A stretch of 64,000 nucleotides of DNA from Coprococcus comes ATCC 27758 (GTDB lineage Bacteria > Bacillota > Clostridia > Lachnospirales > Lachnospiraceae): positions 930,001 through 994,000 of the forward strand of contig NZ_CP102277.1 in NCBI RefSeq assembly GCF_025149785.1. The letters are read 5' to 3'. This document shows, piece by piece, positions 26,598 to 34,476 of this stretch. Each line of letters starts with the position of its first letter. The first letter of the stretch is position 1. A model generated the notes under the pieces. It did no database searches. It saw nothing but the letters and a program-made list of their open reading frames with translations, and was not told the origin of the DNA. The position numbers were made by a program, and so were the translations under genes.

Positions 26598-27656
26598 ATG
26601 GAAATTGTAATCTTGAGTTTTACAGATGCAGGCTGTCAGATGGCCTGTAAAGTCAGAGAGAATTTCATACAAAGCGGATACCGTGTCAAAGTGTATACTT
26701 TGACACGGTTTTGCAGATTATACGGATTTCATGCTTTTCCGGAAGATAAGAAAAGCTGGATAGGCAGCCTCTGGGGAGAGAAGGCTTTGTTTTTTATCGG
26801 GGCGGCAGGAATCGCAGTGCGGATGATCGCCCCTCATGTGAAGGACAAATTTACCGATTCGCCGGTTCTGGTGATGGATGAAAAAGGAAGCTATGTGATT
26901 CCGCTCCTGTCGGGACATGTGGGCGGAGCTGTAGAGCTTGCAAAGGAAATCGCGGAGAAAATAGATGCGCAGGCAGTATTTACTACAGCAACGGATGTGG
27001 AACAAAAGTTTGCGGTAGATGTATTTGCAAAAAGCAATGGTCTGGTACTGACAGACCGGAAAAAGGCAAAGGAGATCTCAGCTGTGGTTCTGGATGGGAA
27101 AAAGATTGGATTTTACAGTGTATTTCCAGTAGAAGGAAAGCTTCCGGAAGAATTAAAGCTATGTGAAACAGAAGAGCTTCTTAGAAACTATCCATATGGA
27201 ATCCGGATTGCAGAAAGAAGTGGCGAAAGGCGGGAAGAAGAAACGATTCTGGATCTTTTGCCGAAGAACCTGGTGCTGGGAATCGGATGTCGCAAAGGGA
27301 TTTCCGAAGAAGAGATCCAAAGTGCGGTCAATGAGGTCAAAAAGATCCTTGGATTTACAGAAAAGGAAGTCAGTGAGATCGACAGTATTGATTTGAAAAA
27401 AGAAGAAGCGGGATTACTTTCTTATGCGGCAAAGTGGAAGCTTCCATTTTACACGTTTTCGGCAGAAGAGTTGGGAAAGGTTAAATGTGTCAGCTCCCAT
27501 TCGGAGTTTGTCCGGAAGGTCACAGGTGTGGACAATGTCTGTGAGCGGGCGGCGATCCTTGCAGCCGGAGAGGATGGCAGGCTTCTGATGCCGAAGCAGT
27601 GCATGAACCGGGTGACAATAGCAGTGGCAGAAAAGAAGGTAAGGATCAGAATATGA
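26598..27656 (+). CDS. cbiG: Cobalt-precorrin-5A hydrolase CbiG
   Basis: 352 residues. CbiG opens the delta-lactone of cobalt-precorrin-5A and releases acetaldehyde. The N-terminal domain has FIGAAGIAVRMIAPHVKDK (about 66-84) and PLLSGHVGGAVELAKEIAE (about 102-120); the C-terminal domain starts at LVLGIGCRKGISEEEI (about 226) and contains VNEVKKILGFTEKEVSEIDS. It overlaps cbiJ by four bases (ATGA), so they are translationally coupled. It is far from the main cobalamin operon and has no visible B12 riboswitch. Confidence 0.92.
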   Translation: MEIVILSFTDAGCQMACKVRENFIQSGYRVKVYTLTRFCRLYGFHAFPEDKKSWIGSLWGEKALFFIGAAGIAVRMIAPHVKDKFTDSPVLVMDEKGSYVIPLLSGHVGGAVELAKEIAEKIDAQAVFTTATDVEQKFAVDVFAKSNGLVLTDRKKAKEISAVVLDGKKIGFYSVFPVEGKLPEELKLCETEELLRNYPYGIRIAERSGERREEETILDLLPKNLVLGIGCRKGISEEEIQSAVNEVKKILGFTEKEVSEIDSIDLKKEEAGLLSYAAKWKLPFYTFSAEELGKVKCVSSHSEFVRKVTGVDNVCERAAILAAGEDGRLLMPKQCMNRVTIAVAEKKVRIRI

Positions 27657-28414
27657 AGCGGATTTTAATATTTTCAGGGACAACAGAGGGAAGGCGGATT
27701 ACGGAATTTCTGGATGGAAGAAATGTAAAAGTTTATGTCAGTGCCGCAACCGAATATGGAAAAGAATGTACCGGAGAGCATGAGAATGCGGAAGTCTTTT
27801 TTGGGCGTATGGATCAGAAGCAGATGGCAGAGATGATAAAGGAAAAGCAGATCGATCTGGTGATCGATGCAACTCATCCATTCGCACAGATCGTGACTGG
27901 GGAGATAAGGAGGGCCTGCGAAATCTCCGGTGTGCAGTATCTGCGTTGCCTGCGGGAGAAGATGGAAGCAGTGCCGGATGAAGCGGATAGGGTGATCTGG
28001 GCGCAGTCGGTTGAAGATGCGGTGGAATATCTGCAAAATACAGAAGGAAAGATTCTGATTACCACCGGAAGCAAGGAACTGATAAAATATACAAAGCTTA
28101 CGGAGTATAAAGAGCGCTGCTTTGCGAGAGTCCTCTCTACGGAGCAGGCGGTTATGGAGTCGGTCGCGCTTGGTTTTGAAGGAAAGCATCTCATTGCAAT
28201 GCAGGGACCATTTTCAAAGGAGATGAACGTGGCTACGATCCATCAGACAGGCGCGAAATACTTTGTGACCAAAGAATCGGGAAAAGCCGGAGGCTTTGGA
28301 GAAAAGGTACAGGCAGCAAAGGAAACAGGGGCAGTTCTTGTTGCGGTAGGAAGACCAAAAGAAACAGGGAGAACATTTTCAGAAGTCTGTAAATGGCTGG
28401 AAAAGAATCTGTAA
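27653..28414 (+). CDS. cbiJ: Cobalt-precorrin-6A reductase CbiJ/CobK
   Basis: 253 residues from ATG 27653, which overlaps the cbiG stop. Reduces cobalt-precorrin-6A to 6B using a pyridine nucleotide. Seen are ILIFSGTTEGRRITEFL at the N-terminus, LVIDATHPFAQIVTGEIRRA near 72, ILITTGSKELIKY near 140 and a conserved closing region VTKESGKAGGFGEKVQAAKE. Together with cbiG it supplies two steps absent from the 34-55 kb operon. Confidence 0.92.
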   Translation: MKRILIFSGTTEGRRITEFLDGRNVKVYVSAATEYGKECTGEHENAEVFFGRMDQKQMAEMIKEKQIDLVIDATHPFAQIVTGEIRRACEISGVQYLRCLREKMEAVPDEADRVIWAQSVEDAVEYLQNTEGKILITTGSKELIKYTKLTEYKERCFARVLSTEQAVMESVALGFEGKHLIAMQGPFSKEMNVATIHQTGAKYFVTKESGKAGGFGEKVQAAKETGAVLVAVGRPKETGRTFSEVCKWLEKNL

Positions 28415-28467
28415 TAAAAGTTCAGAAAATAGTTGTGGGGAGATAAAGTCAGAGATCAGAAAGGCAG

Positions 28468-29400
28468 ATGGGGAAGATGAATCTGACAGATTTGCATTAT
28501 GTAGTTGAAATCGATAAGAGTGGGTCAATCTCAAAGGCGGCGAAGGAACTTTATGTGGCGCAGCCAAATCTTAGTAAAGCGATCAAGCATCTGGAGCGGG
28601 AATTTGGAATTTCTATCTTTGAGCGGTCGTCAAAGGGAGTTAAGGCGACCAGAGAAGGACAGAAATTTCTGGAGTATGCCAAAAGGATCATTTACGAAAT
28701 AGAGGAAATGAAAAGGGACTGCAGTGATCTGGGGAAAGAAAATCTCTCATTTAAGATTACTGTTCCGAGGGCAAGTTACATTTCCAGTGCATTTGCAGAG
28801 TTTATCGGAATGCAGAGCAAGGAAACGGCGATCAAAGCAGAATTTCAGGAAAGCAGTTCTATGCATGCCATTGAAAATGTGTTGCAGAACGGGTATTCCA
28901 TGGGAATCATCCGGTATCTGTGCGAGAATGAACCTTATTTTCAGTCGCTTCTTGATCTGAAAGGGCTGGATGCAGAACTTCTGGCAGAGCTTCCGTATGT
29001 GATCTTAACTTCTGCGGATGGAGATCTTGCAAAGAGGGAGTTAAAGACAAGAGAAGAACTGGAAGATGGTGTGGAAATCCTGCATGGGGACTGGAAACTT
29101 CCGACCGGAGAATACACCGAGCTGAGTGAGAATGGAGAGTCGCTTCATCCACATAATAAAATTTATATTTTTGAAAGGGGAAGCCAGTTTGATATTTTGC
29201 GGGAAGTAAAAAACAGTTATATGTGGGTATCGCCAGTACCGGAAAAATTAAGGAAAAACTACAATCTGGTGCAGAAGCATGCCGGATTTTCCAGACAGAT
29301 GATCCGGGATGTGCTGATCTACAAAAAGGGTTATCAGAAAAAATTGTACGAAAGAGAATTTATTGGGCATTTAAAAGAAACAATCCGTGAAATGATGTAA
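28468..29400 (+). CDS. LysR family transcriptional regulator
   Basis: 310 residues. The N-terminal helix-turn-helix is clear: SGSISKAAKELYVAQPNLSK then AIKHLEREFGISIFERSSKG (about 15-55), followed by a LysR effector domain (about 95-300). A start at ATG 28477 (MNLTDLHYVVEIDKSG) is equally possible. It lies between cbiJ and the hydrogenase operon and ends with a strong terminator, so the hydrogenase genes have their own promoter; they are its most obvious candidate targets. Effector unknown. Confidence 0.88.
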   Translation: MGKMNLTDLHYVVEIDKSGSISKAAKELYVAQPNLSKAIKHLEREFGISIFERSSKGVKATREGQKFLEYAKRIIYEIEEMKRDCSDLGKENLSFKITVPRASYISSAFAEFIGMQSKETAIKAEFQESSSMHAIENVLQNGYSMGIIRYLCENEPYFQSLLDLKGLDAELLAELPYVILTSADGDLAKRELKTREELEDGVEILHGDWKLPTGEYTELSENGESLHPHNKIYIFERGSQFDILREVKNSYMWVSPVPEKLRKNYNLVQKHAGFSRQMIRDVLIYKKGYQKKLYEREFIGHLKETIREMM

Positions 29401-29403
29401 ATG

Positions 29404-29451
29404 AGAGCAGAATGATATATCGGACCAAGATATATCCATTCTGCTCTTTTT
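29404..29451 (+). terminator. Intrinsic terminator after LysR gene
   Basis: AGAGCAGAATG (29404-29414) pairs with CATTCTGCTCT (29437-29447), extended inward by ATATAT pairs, then TTTTTG. A copy of the dispersed GATGAG element follows at 29447-29483. Confidence 0.85.
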
Positions 29452-29584
29452 GTGTATTTGATGAGCTGGGTACACATTTATCCGTCTATTCATAAATACT
29501 AATACTTTTGATTCTTGTATTATTATATATTGGAAAATATATAGCTATCATATATGAAACGTATAAACGAAAACTATAGATATA

Positions 29585-29593
29585 TGTTATAAT
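29585..29593 (+). promoter_or_regulatory. Extended -10 promoter of the hydrogenase operon
   Basis: TGTTATAAT: TG at 29585-29586, one base, then TATAAT at 29588-29593. No good -35 box is 17 bases upstream, as expected for an extended -10. The 70 bases before it are AT-rich with palindromic TATAT stretches, suitable for LysR binding, but this is inference. An 8-codon frame (MTKEEMEC, 29634-29660) overlaps the hydC start. Confidence 0.5.
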
Positions 29594-29653
29594 GTCATAA
29601 AAATAATAGAATAATAAGAAGGAAATGTACAATATGACGAAGGAGGAAATGGA

Positions 29654-30139
29654 ATGTTAGATGCATCTTATTATCAGAAAACGGATGAGATCATTGCCAT
29701 GCATACAAGGGAGGAACGCTCATTGATACCGATCATTCAGGATATTCAGGAGGAATACCGTTATCTTCCACCGGAACTGCTTACCTATGTAGCAAAACAG
29801 ATCGGGATTACAGAGGCAAAAGCGTACAGTGTGGCAAGCTTTTATGAGAATTTTTCATTTGAACCGAAAGGAAAGTATGTGATCAAGGTCTGTGACGGAA
29901 CAGCCTGTCATGTGCGTAAATCCATTCCTATCCTGGAAGCGCTGTATAAAGAGCTGGGGTTAAATGAGCACAAGCATACATCAGACGATATGCTTTTTAC
30001 AGTAGAGACTGTATCCTGTCTTGGAGCCTGTGGACTTGCACCTGCGATCACAGTTAATGATGAAGTACATCCGAAGATGTCACCGGAGAAGGTAATCAAA
30101 CTTCTTGAAGAACTGAGAGGTGAAGAAAATGAAAATTGA
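29654..30139 (+). CDS. hydC: NuoE-like [2Fe-2S] subunit of bifurcating hydrogenase
   Basis: 161 residues, thioredoxin-like [2Fe-2S] ferredoxin of the NuoE/HydC family. Cluster ligands are CDGTACHVR (about 86 and 91) and CLGACGLAP (about 122-126). The helical N-terminus contains IPIIQDIQEEYRYLPPELLT. In the electron-bifurcating [FeFe]-hydrogenase HydABC this subunit passes electrons with the NuoF-like subunit. AGGAGG is seven bases before ATG 29654. The next gene starts within its last bases. Confidence 0.94.
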   Translation: MLDASYYQKTDEIIAMHTREERSLIPIIQDIQEEYRYLPPELLTYVAKQIGITEAKAYSVASFYENFSFEPKGKYVIKVCDGTACHVRKSIPILEALYKELGLNEHKHTSDDMLFTVETVSCLGACGLAPAITVNDEVHPKMSPEKVIKLLEELRGEENEN

Positions 30140-31997
30140 AAACAGAACGGAACTGAAGGAATATCGTATTGAATGTCAGAAAAAACAATCGGCTGACTGC
30201 AGAGTACTGGTTTGCGGGGGAACCGGATGTCTGGCAAGTGGATCAGGCAAGATTTATGAAAAGTTAAAAGAACTGACAAAAGATCATACAGGGGTAGAAG
30301 TAAAGATCGGGGAAGAAATCGCACATACAAAGGTTATGAAGAGTGGATGTCATGGCTTCTGCGAGATGGGACCTCTGGTAAGAATTGAGCCATATAATTA
30401 TTTATATATTAAAGTAAAACTGGAAGACTGCGAAGAGATTTATAACGAAACAATCCTGGGCGGCAGACCGGTAGAGCGACTTCTCTACAAGATGGATGGA
30501 GTGACCTATCCGTCACAGGAAGAGATTCCGTTCTACGCAAAGCAGACCAGACTGGTACTGAAGAATTGCGGACATATCGACGCAGAGCATATTGGGGGTG
30601 CACTTGCAGTCGGTGCTTATGCCGGAATCGAAAAGGCACTCTTTGAGATGACACCGGAAGCAGTGATCCAGACAATCTATGATTCGAATCTGCGTGGACG
30701 TGGAGGTGCTGGATTCCGCACCGGCAGAAAGTGGCAGCAGGTTGCTTCCCAGAAAGAAAAGATCCGCTATGTGGTCTGCAATGGTGATGAAGGTGATCCG
30801 GGTGCATTTATGGATCGAAGTATCATGGAAGGTGATCCGCACCGTATGATCGAGGGCATGATGATCGCAGCATATGCAGTACAGGCACAGGAAGGCTATA
30901 TCTATGTACGTGCAGAATATCCGCTTGCGATTGAAAGACTGAAGACAGCGATCAGCCAGGCAGAGGCAATCGGACTTTTAGGAGACAACATTCTTGGAAC
31001 CAATTTCAGTTTCCATTTACATATCAACCGTGGTGCAGGTGCATTCGTCTGTGGAGAAGGCAGCGCACTGACGGCATCCATTGAAGGAAAACGTGGAATG
31101 CCGAGAGTAAAACCGCCACGTACAGTAGAGCAGGGATTATGGGCAAGACCAACTGTTCTTAATAACGTAGAAACCTATGCCAATGTTCCGATGATCGTAA
31201 CAAATGGTGCAGACTGGTTCAAAGGAATCGGTACACCAGAGAGTCCCGGAACGAAAGCATTTGCACTGACCGGTAATGTAAGAAATACAGGACTGATCGA
31301 AGTACCAATGGGAATTACATTGCGCGAAGTTATTTATGACATCGGCGGTGGAATCCAGAATGACAAGAAATTCAAAGCAGTACAGATCGGTGGTCCGTCC
31401 GGTGGATGTCTGACCGAGGATCAGCTGGACAGTAAGATGGACTTTGATTCACTGGCGAAGATCGGGGCAATGATCGGTTCGGGCGGTCTGGTTATCATGG
31501 ACGAGGATACCTGTATGGTAGAGGTTGCCAGATTCTTCATGAGTTTTACACAGAGAGAAAGCTGTGGAAAATGTGTTCCTTGCCGTGAAGGTACAAAGAG
31601 AATGCTTGAAATCCTGGAGCGTATTGTAGCAGGAAACGGAAAACCGTCCGATATGGACGAGCTTCGTGAACTGGCAGATATGATTGAGAGTACGGCGCTT
31701 TGCGGACTTGGAAAGAGCGCACCGAAACCGGTTATCAGTACCATGAATGCATTTGAAGAGGAATATCTGGAACATATCAACGAGAAACGCTGTCGGACAG
31801 GTGTCTGTTCAAATCTGCGTAAATTCCAGATCGATCCGGAGATATGCAAGGGCTGCTCGAAGTGTGCAAGAAACTGTCCGGCAGGTGCAATTGAAGGCGT
31901 GCTGAAATCTCCTTATCATATCAATCAGGAGAAATGTATCAAGTGCGGAGCCTGCATGGAACAGTGTCCGTTTAAAGCAATTCATATCGAGAAATAG
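30129..31997 (+). CDS. hydB: NuoF-like flavoprotein subunit of bifurcating hydrogenase
   Basis: 622 residues from ATG 30129, with AGAGG eight bases upstream; a GTG at 30120 is also in frame. An N-terminal [2Fe-2S] thioredoxin-like domain (CGGTGCLASG ... CHGFCEMGP) precedes the NuoF core: FMN loop GRGGAGFRTGRKWQ near 190, GDEGDPGAFMDRSIMEGDPH near 222, and the 4Fe-4S site SCGKCVPCREGTKRM near 475. Two C-terminal [4Fe-4S] ferredoxin motifs follow (CKGCSKCARNCP, CIKCGACMEQCP). It binds NAD(H) and is the proposed bifurcation site. Confidence 0.95.
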   Translation: MKIENRTELKEYRIECQKKQSADCRVLVCGGTGCLASGSGKIYEKLKELTKDHTGVEVKIGEEIAHTKVMKSGCHGFCEMGPLVRIEPYNYLYIKVKLEDCEEIYNETILGGRPVERLLYKMDGVTYPSQEEIPFYAKQTRLVLKNCGHIDAEHIGGALAVGAYAGIEKALFEMTPEAVIQTIYDSNLRGRGGAGFRTGRKWQQVASQKEKIRYVVCNGDEGDPGAFMDRSIMEGDPHRMIEGMMIAAYAVQAQEGYIYVRAEYPLAIERLKTAISQAEAIGLLGDNILGTNFSFHLHINRGAGAFVCGEGSALTASIEGKRGMPRVKPPRTVEQGLWARPTVLNNVETYANVPMIVTNGADWFKGIGTPESPGTKAFALTGNVRNTGLIEVPMGITLREVIYDIGGGIQNDKKFKAVQIGGPSGGCLTEDQLDSKMDFDSLAKIGAMIGSGGLVIMDEDTCMVEVARFFMSFTQRESCGKCVPCREGTKRMLEILERIVAGNGKPSDMDELRELADMIESTALCGLGKSAPKPVISTMNAFEEEYLEHINEKRCRTGVCSNLRKFQIDPEICKGCSKCARNCPAGAIEGVLKSPYHINQEKCIKCGACMEQCPFKAIHIEK

Positions 31998-32009
31998 GAG
32001 GAATGAGTC

Positions 32010-33710
32010 ATGGGATATATGACAATAGATGGAAGGAAGGTAGAGTTTACAGATGAGCCGAATGTACTTTCTGTCATCCGTAATGCAGATATAGATATAC
32101 CGACACTCTGCTACCATTCAGAACTGTCTGTGTATGGAGCCTGTCGTTTGTGTACCGTAGAAGATGAGAGAGGAAAGACGTTTGCATCCTGTTCAGAACC
32201 GCCAAGAGATGGGATGGTCATTTACACGAATACTCCGCGTCTTATGAAATATCGTAAGATGATTCTGGAGCTTTTACTTGCTGCACATTGCAGAGACTGT
32301 ACAACCTGTATCAAGAGTGGAGAATGTCAGCTTCAGGCGCTGGCACACCGTATGGGCGTCACAACCGTCCGATTTGAAAATACAAAAGAACAGTATCCAC
32401 TGGATTTCAGTTCACCGTCAATCGTGCGTGACCCGAATAAATGTATTCTCTGTGGTGACTGTGTCCGTATGTGCGACAATGTACAGTCTGTTAATGCGAT
32501 TGATTTTGCATACCGGGGAACAAAGGCTCTGGTAACACCGGCATTTAACAAAAAGATTGCAGAGACAGACTGCGTAAACTGTGGACAGTGCAGGGTTGTC
32601 TGTCCTACAGGTGCGATCAGTATCAATACCAATATCGAAGTGATCTGGGATTTTCTTGCAGATAAGAATACAAAGGTGATCGCACAGATCGCACCGGCAG
32701 TCCGGGTCGCAGTCGGCGATCAGTTCGGCCTTCCAAGAGGGGAAAATGTGATGGGAAAACTCGTCAATGTGTTGCACCGCCTTGGATTTGATGAAGTTTA
32801 TGATACTTCTTATGGTGCAGACCTTACGGTGATCGAGGAATCTGAAGAGCTTCTTGAACGACTTGCATCCGGAGAAAATCTCCCATTATTTACATCCTGC
32901 TGTCCGGCATGGGTAAAATTCTGTGAGAACCGTTATCCGGATCTGGCAAAAAATCTGTCAACCTGCCGTTCACCGCAGCAGATGTTTGGTGCTGTGATCC
33001 GTGAATACTATAAGGATCCGGAAAAGAATGGTGGAAAGAGAATCGTTTCTGTATCGATCATGCCGTGTACTGCAAAGAAAGAAGAGATTTTAAGACCGGA
33101 ATCTTCCACGAATGGAAAACAGGATATTGATTATGTACTGACTACAACAGAGCTGATTACAATGATCCGGAAATCCGGTATCCGCTTTGAAAATCTGGAG
33201 ATCGAAGCATCCGATATGCCGTTTGGTATCGGATCTGGTGCAGGTGTGATTTTCGGAGTAACCGGTGGTGTGACAGAAGCCGTACTCAGGCGCCTTCGTG
33301 AAGGACATAACCGTGTGGAAATGGATAAGATCAAATTCAGTGGAGTTCGTGGAGAAGAAGGACTGAAAGAAGTAGAGTTTGATTACAACGGACGTACTAT
33401 CCATGCAGCTGTTGTCAGTGGACTTGGAAATGCAGATGCGCTGATGAAGAAGATCCAGAAGGGCGAGGTACATTACGACTTTGTTGAGGTTATGGCATGC
33501 AGGCGCGGATGTATCATGGGTGGCGGACAGCCAGTCCCGGCAGGTCCGAGAAGCAGGATAGCCAGAAGCAAAGGCCTGTATGATACCGATATCAATACGC
33601 AGATTAAGAAGTCGAATGAGAATCCGCTGATCCTGTCATTATATGATGAACTTCTGAAAGGAAAGACCCACGAATTACTTCATCGTAATTTTGAGGCAGC
33701 GAAAAAATAA
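32010..33710 (+). CDS. hydA: [FeFe]-hydrogenase catalytic subunit
   Basis: 566 residues. N-terminal [2Fe-2S] plant-type domain (GACRLCTVEDERGK), His-Cys3 [4Fe-4S] motif HCRDCTTCIKSGEC, two [4Fe-4S] clusters (CILCGDCVRMC, CVNCGQCRVVCP), then the H-cluster domain with L1 TSCCPAWVKF (about 296), L2 MPCTAKKEE (about 351) and L3 EVMACRRGCIMGGGQP (about 494). The gene order hydC-hydB-hydA and the domain layout fit the trimeric enzyme that makes H2 from NADH plus reduced ferredoxin. The maturases HydE, HydF and HydG are not in the window. Confidence 0.96.
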   Translation: MGYMTIDGRKVEFTDEPNVLSVIRNADIDIPTLCYHSELSVYGACRLCTVEDERGKTFASCSEPPRDGMVIYTNTPRLMKYRKMILELLLAAHCRDCTTCIKSGECQLQALAHRMGVTTVRFENTKEQYPLDFSSPSIVRDPNKCILCGDCVRMCDNVQSVNAIDFAYRGTKALVTPAFNKKIAETDCVNCGQCRVVCPTGAISINTNIEVIWDFLADKNTKVIAQIAPAVRVAVGDQFGLPRGENVMGKLVNVLHRLGFDEVYDTSYGADLTVIEESEELLERLASGENLPLFTSCCPAWVKFCENRYPDLAKNLSTCRSPQQMFGAVIREYYKDPEKNGGKRIVSVSIMPCTAKKEEILRPESSTNGKQDIDYVLTTTELITMIRKSGIRFENLEIEASDMPFGIGSGAGVIFGVTGGVTEAVLRRLREGHNRVEMDKIKFSGVRGEEGLKEVEFDYNGRTIHAAVVSGLGNADALMKKIQKGEVHYDFVEVMACRRGCIMGGGQPVPAGPRSRIARSKGLYDTDINTQIKKSNENPLILSLYDELLKGKTHELLHRNFEAAKK

Positions 33711-33728
33711 AATTGTACGAAAAAGAGT

Positions 33729-33774
33729 ATAAGACAATGCAGTCGTCGATCTGGCGGCTGCATTGTCTTATTTC
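33729..33774 (+). terminator. Intrinsic terminator after hydA
   Basis: ATAAGACAATGCAG (33729-33742) and CTGCATTGTCTTAT (33758-33771), a perfect 14-pair stem just after the hydA stop. The downstream T tract is short (TTTC). Confidence 0.8.
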
Positions 33775-33966
33775 AGAGTATTTCCATACATTCACTGGCA
33801 CTTTTTTCTCATTTCGATCCCCTTCGCTTTCTATATATAAATGAAGTAGGTCATGAAATTATGATAAACATATAGTCATTAAGGTGTCGATTTTGAAACA
33901 AAAACTTCCGGGATTTTTAATGGAGAGTTTGGAAAAAATAGGGAAATAAACCAGGAAAGATGACTC

Positions 33967-33995
33967 TTGTCAAGAAGAAACATATCTGTTATAGT
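33967..33995 (+). promoter_or_regulatory. Promoter of the cobalamin superoperon
   Basis: TTGTCA (33967-33972), 17-base spacer, TATAGT (33990-33995). The start near 34003 leaves a short 5' tail before the riboswitch. Confidence 0.7.
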
Positions 33996-34021
33996 GAGTA
34001 AGAATAAATAAAGAAACTTTT

Positions 34022-34192
34022 TCAGTGCTAGGCAGAAGAATTTCTGGTCGGCTTAAAAGGGAATCAGGTGAAAGTCCTGAGCGATCCGGTCACTGTAAAT
34101 GAGGAGCAAAGCGGCGGCAAGCCATTGCATAAAAATGTGAGAAGGTGCAGCTTTGTTAAGATCCATAAGCCAGGAGACCTGCTGAAAGAGAG
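34022..34192 (+). promoter_or_regulatory. Cobalamin riboswitch
   Basis: Adenosylcobalamin-type aptamer. The core GGGAATCAGGTGAAAGTCC (34059-34077) with GCGATCCGGTCACTGTAA downstream are the conserved J3/4 and J6/3-type sequences, and the B12 box AGCCAGGAGACCTGC is at 34168-34182. It is followed by a hairpin terminator at 34239, so ligand binding is expected to cause premature termination. It lies upstream of a secreted protein gene and the whole uptake and biosynthesis operon. Confidence 0.95.
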
Positions 34193-34238
34193 TAAATTGC
34201 TTCCGATGAAAGCGCGTTTACATACACAAAGAAATGAT

Positions 34239-34275
34239 ATCTTGCTTCATACTGAGTATGAAAGCAAGATTTTTG
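34239..34275 (+). terminator. Riboswitch expression-platform terminator
   Basis: ATCTTGCTT (34239-34247) and AAGCAAGAT (34262-34270) with inner pairs CATACT/AGTATG, then TTTTTG. Its distance from the B12 box suits a transcription-attenuating platform. Confidence 0.8.
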
Positions 34276-34326
34276 TGCTGCCATATATACGGAAAAGAGT
34301 TCCGGTGGCAGAGGATGTAGGTGAAG

Positions 34327-34360
34327 TCTGCTTTCAGGAAAAAGGAAGCAGATTTTTTTT
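34327..34360 (+). terminator. Second terminator-like hairpin downstream of the B12 riboswitch
   Basis: TCTGCTTTC (34327-34335) pairs with GGAAGCAGA (34344-34352), followed by eight T. It lies 52 bases after the first terminator and 117 bases before the first gene. A copy of the dispersed GATGAG element (34353-34392) follows directly. Confidence 0.75.
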
Positions 34361-34476
34361 GCATACGATGAGCCAAGTGCAGATTTATGCTTGCACGAGG
34401 AACTGAATTTGGCGAATGTACATCATCGAGCTGTCAAGCGACAAAAGATCAGGACATCAGGAGGAAGAGTTGGATT

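Noticed and set aside
34068-34406. 112-codon frame across the cobalamin riboswitch
   Set aside because: It coincides with the aptamer core, B12 box and terminators.
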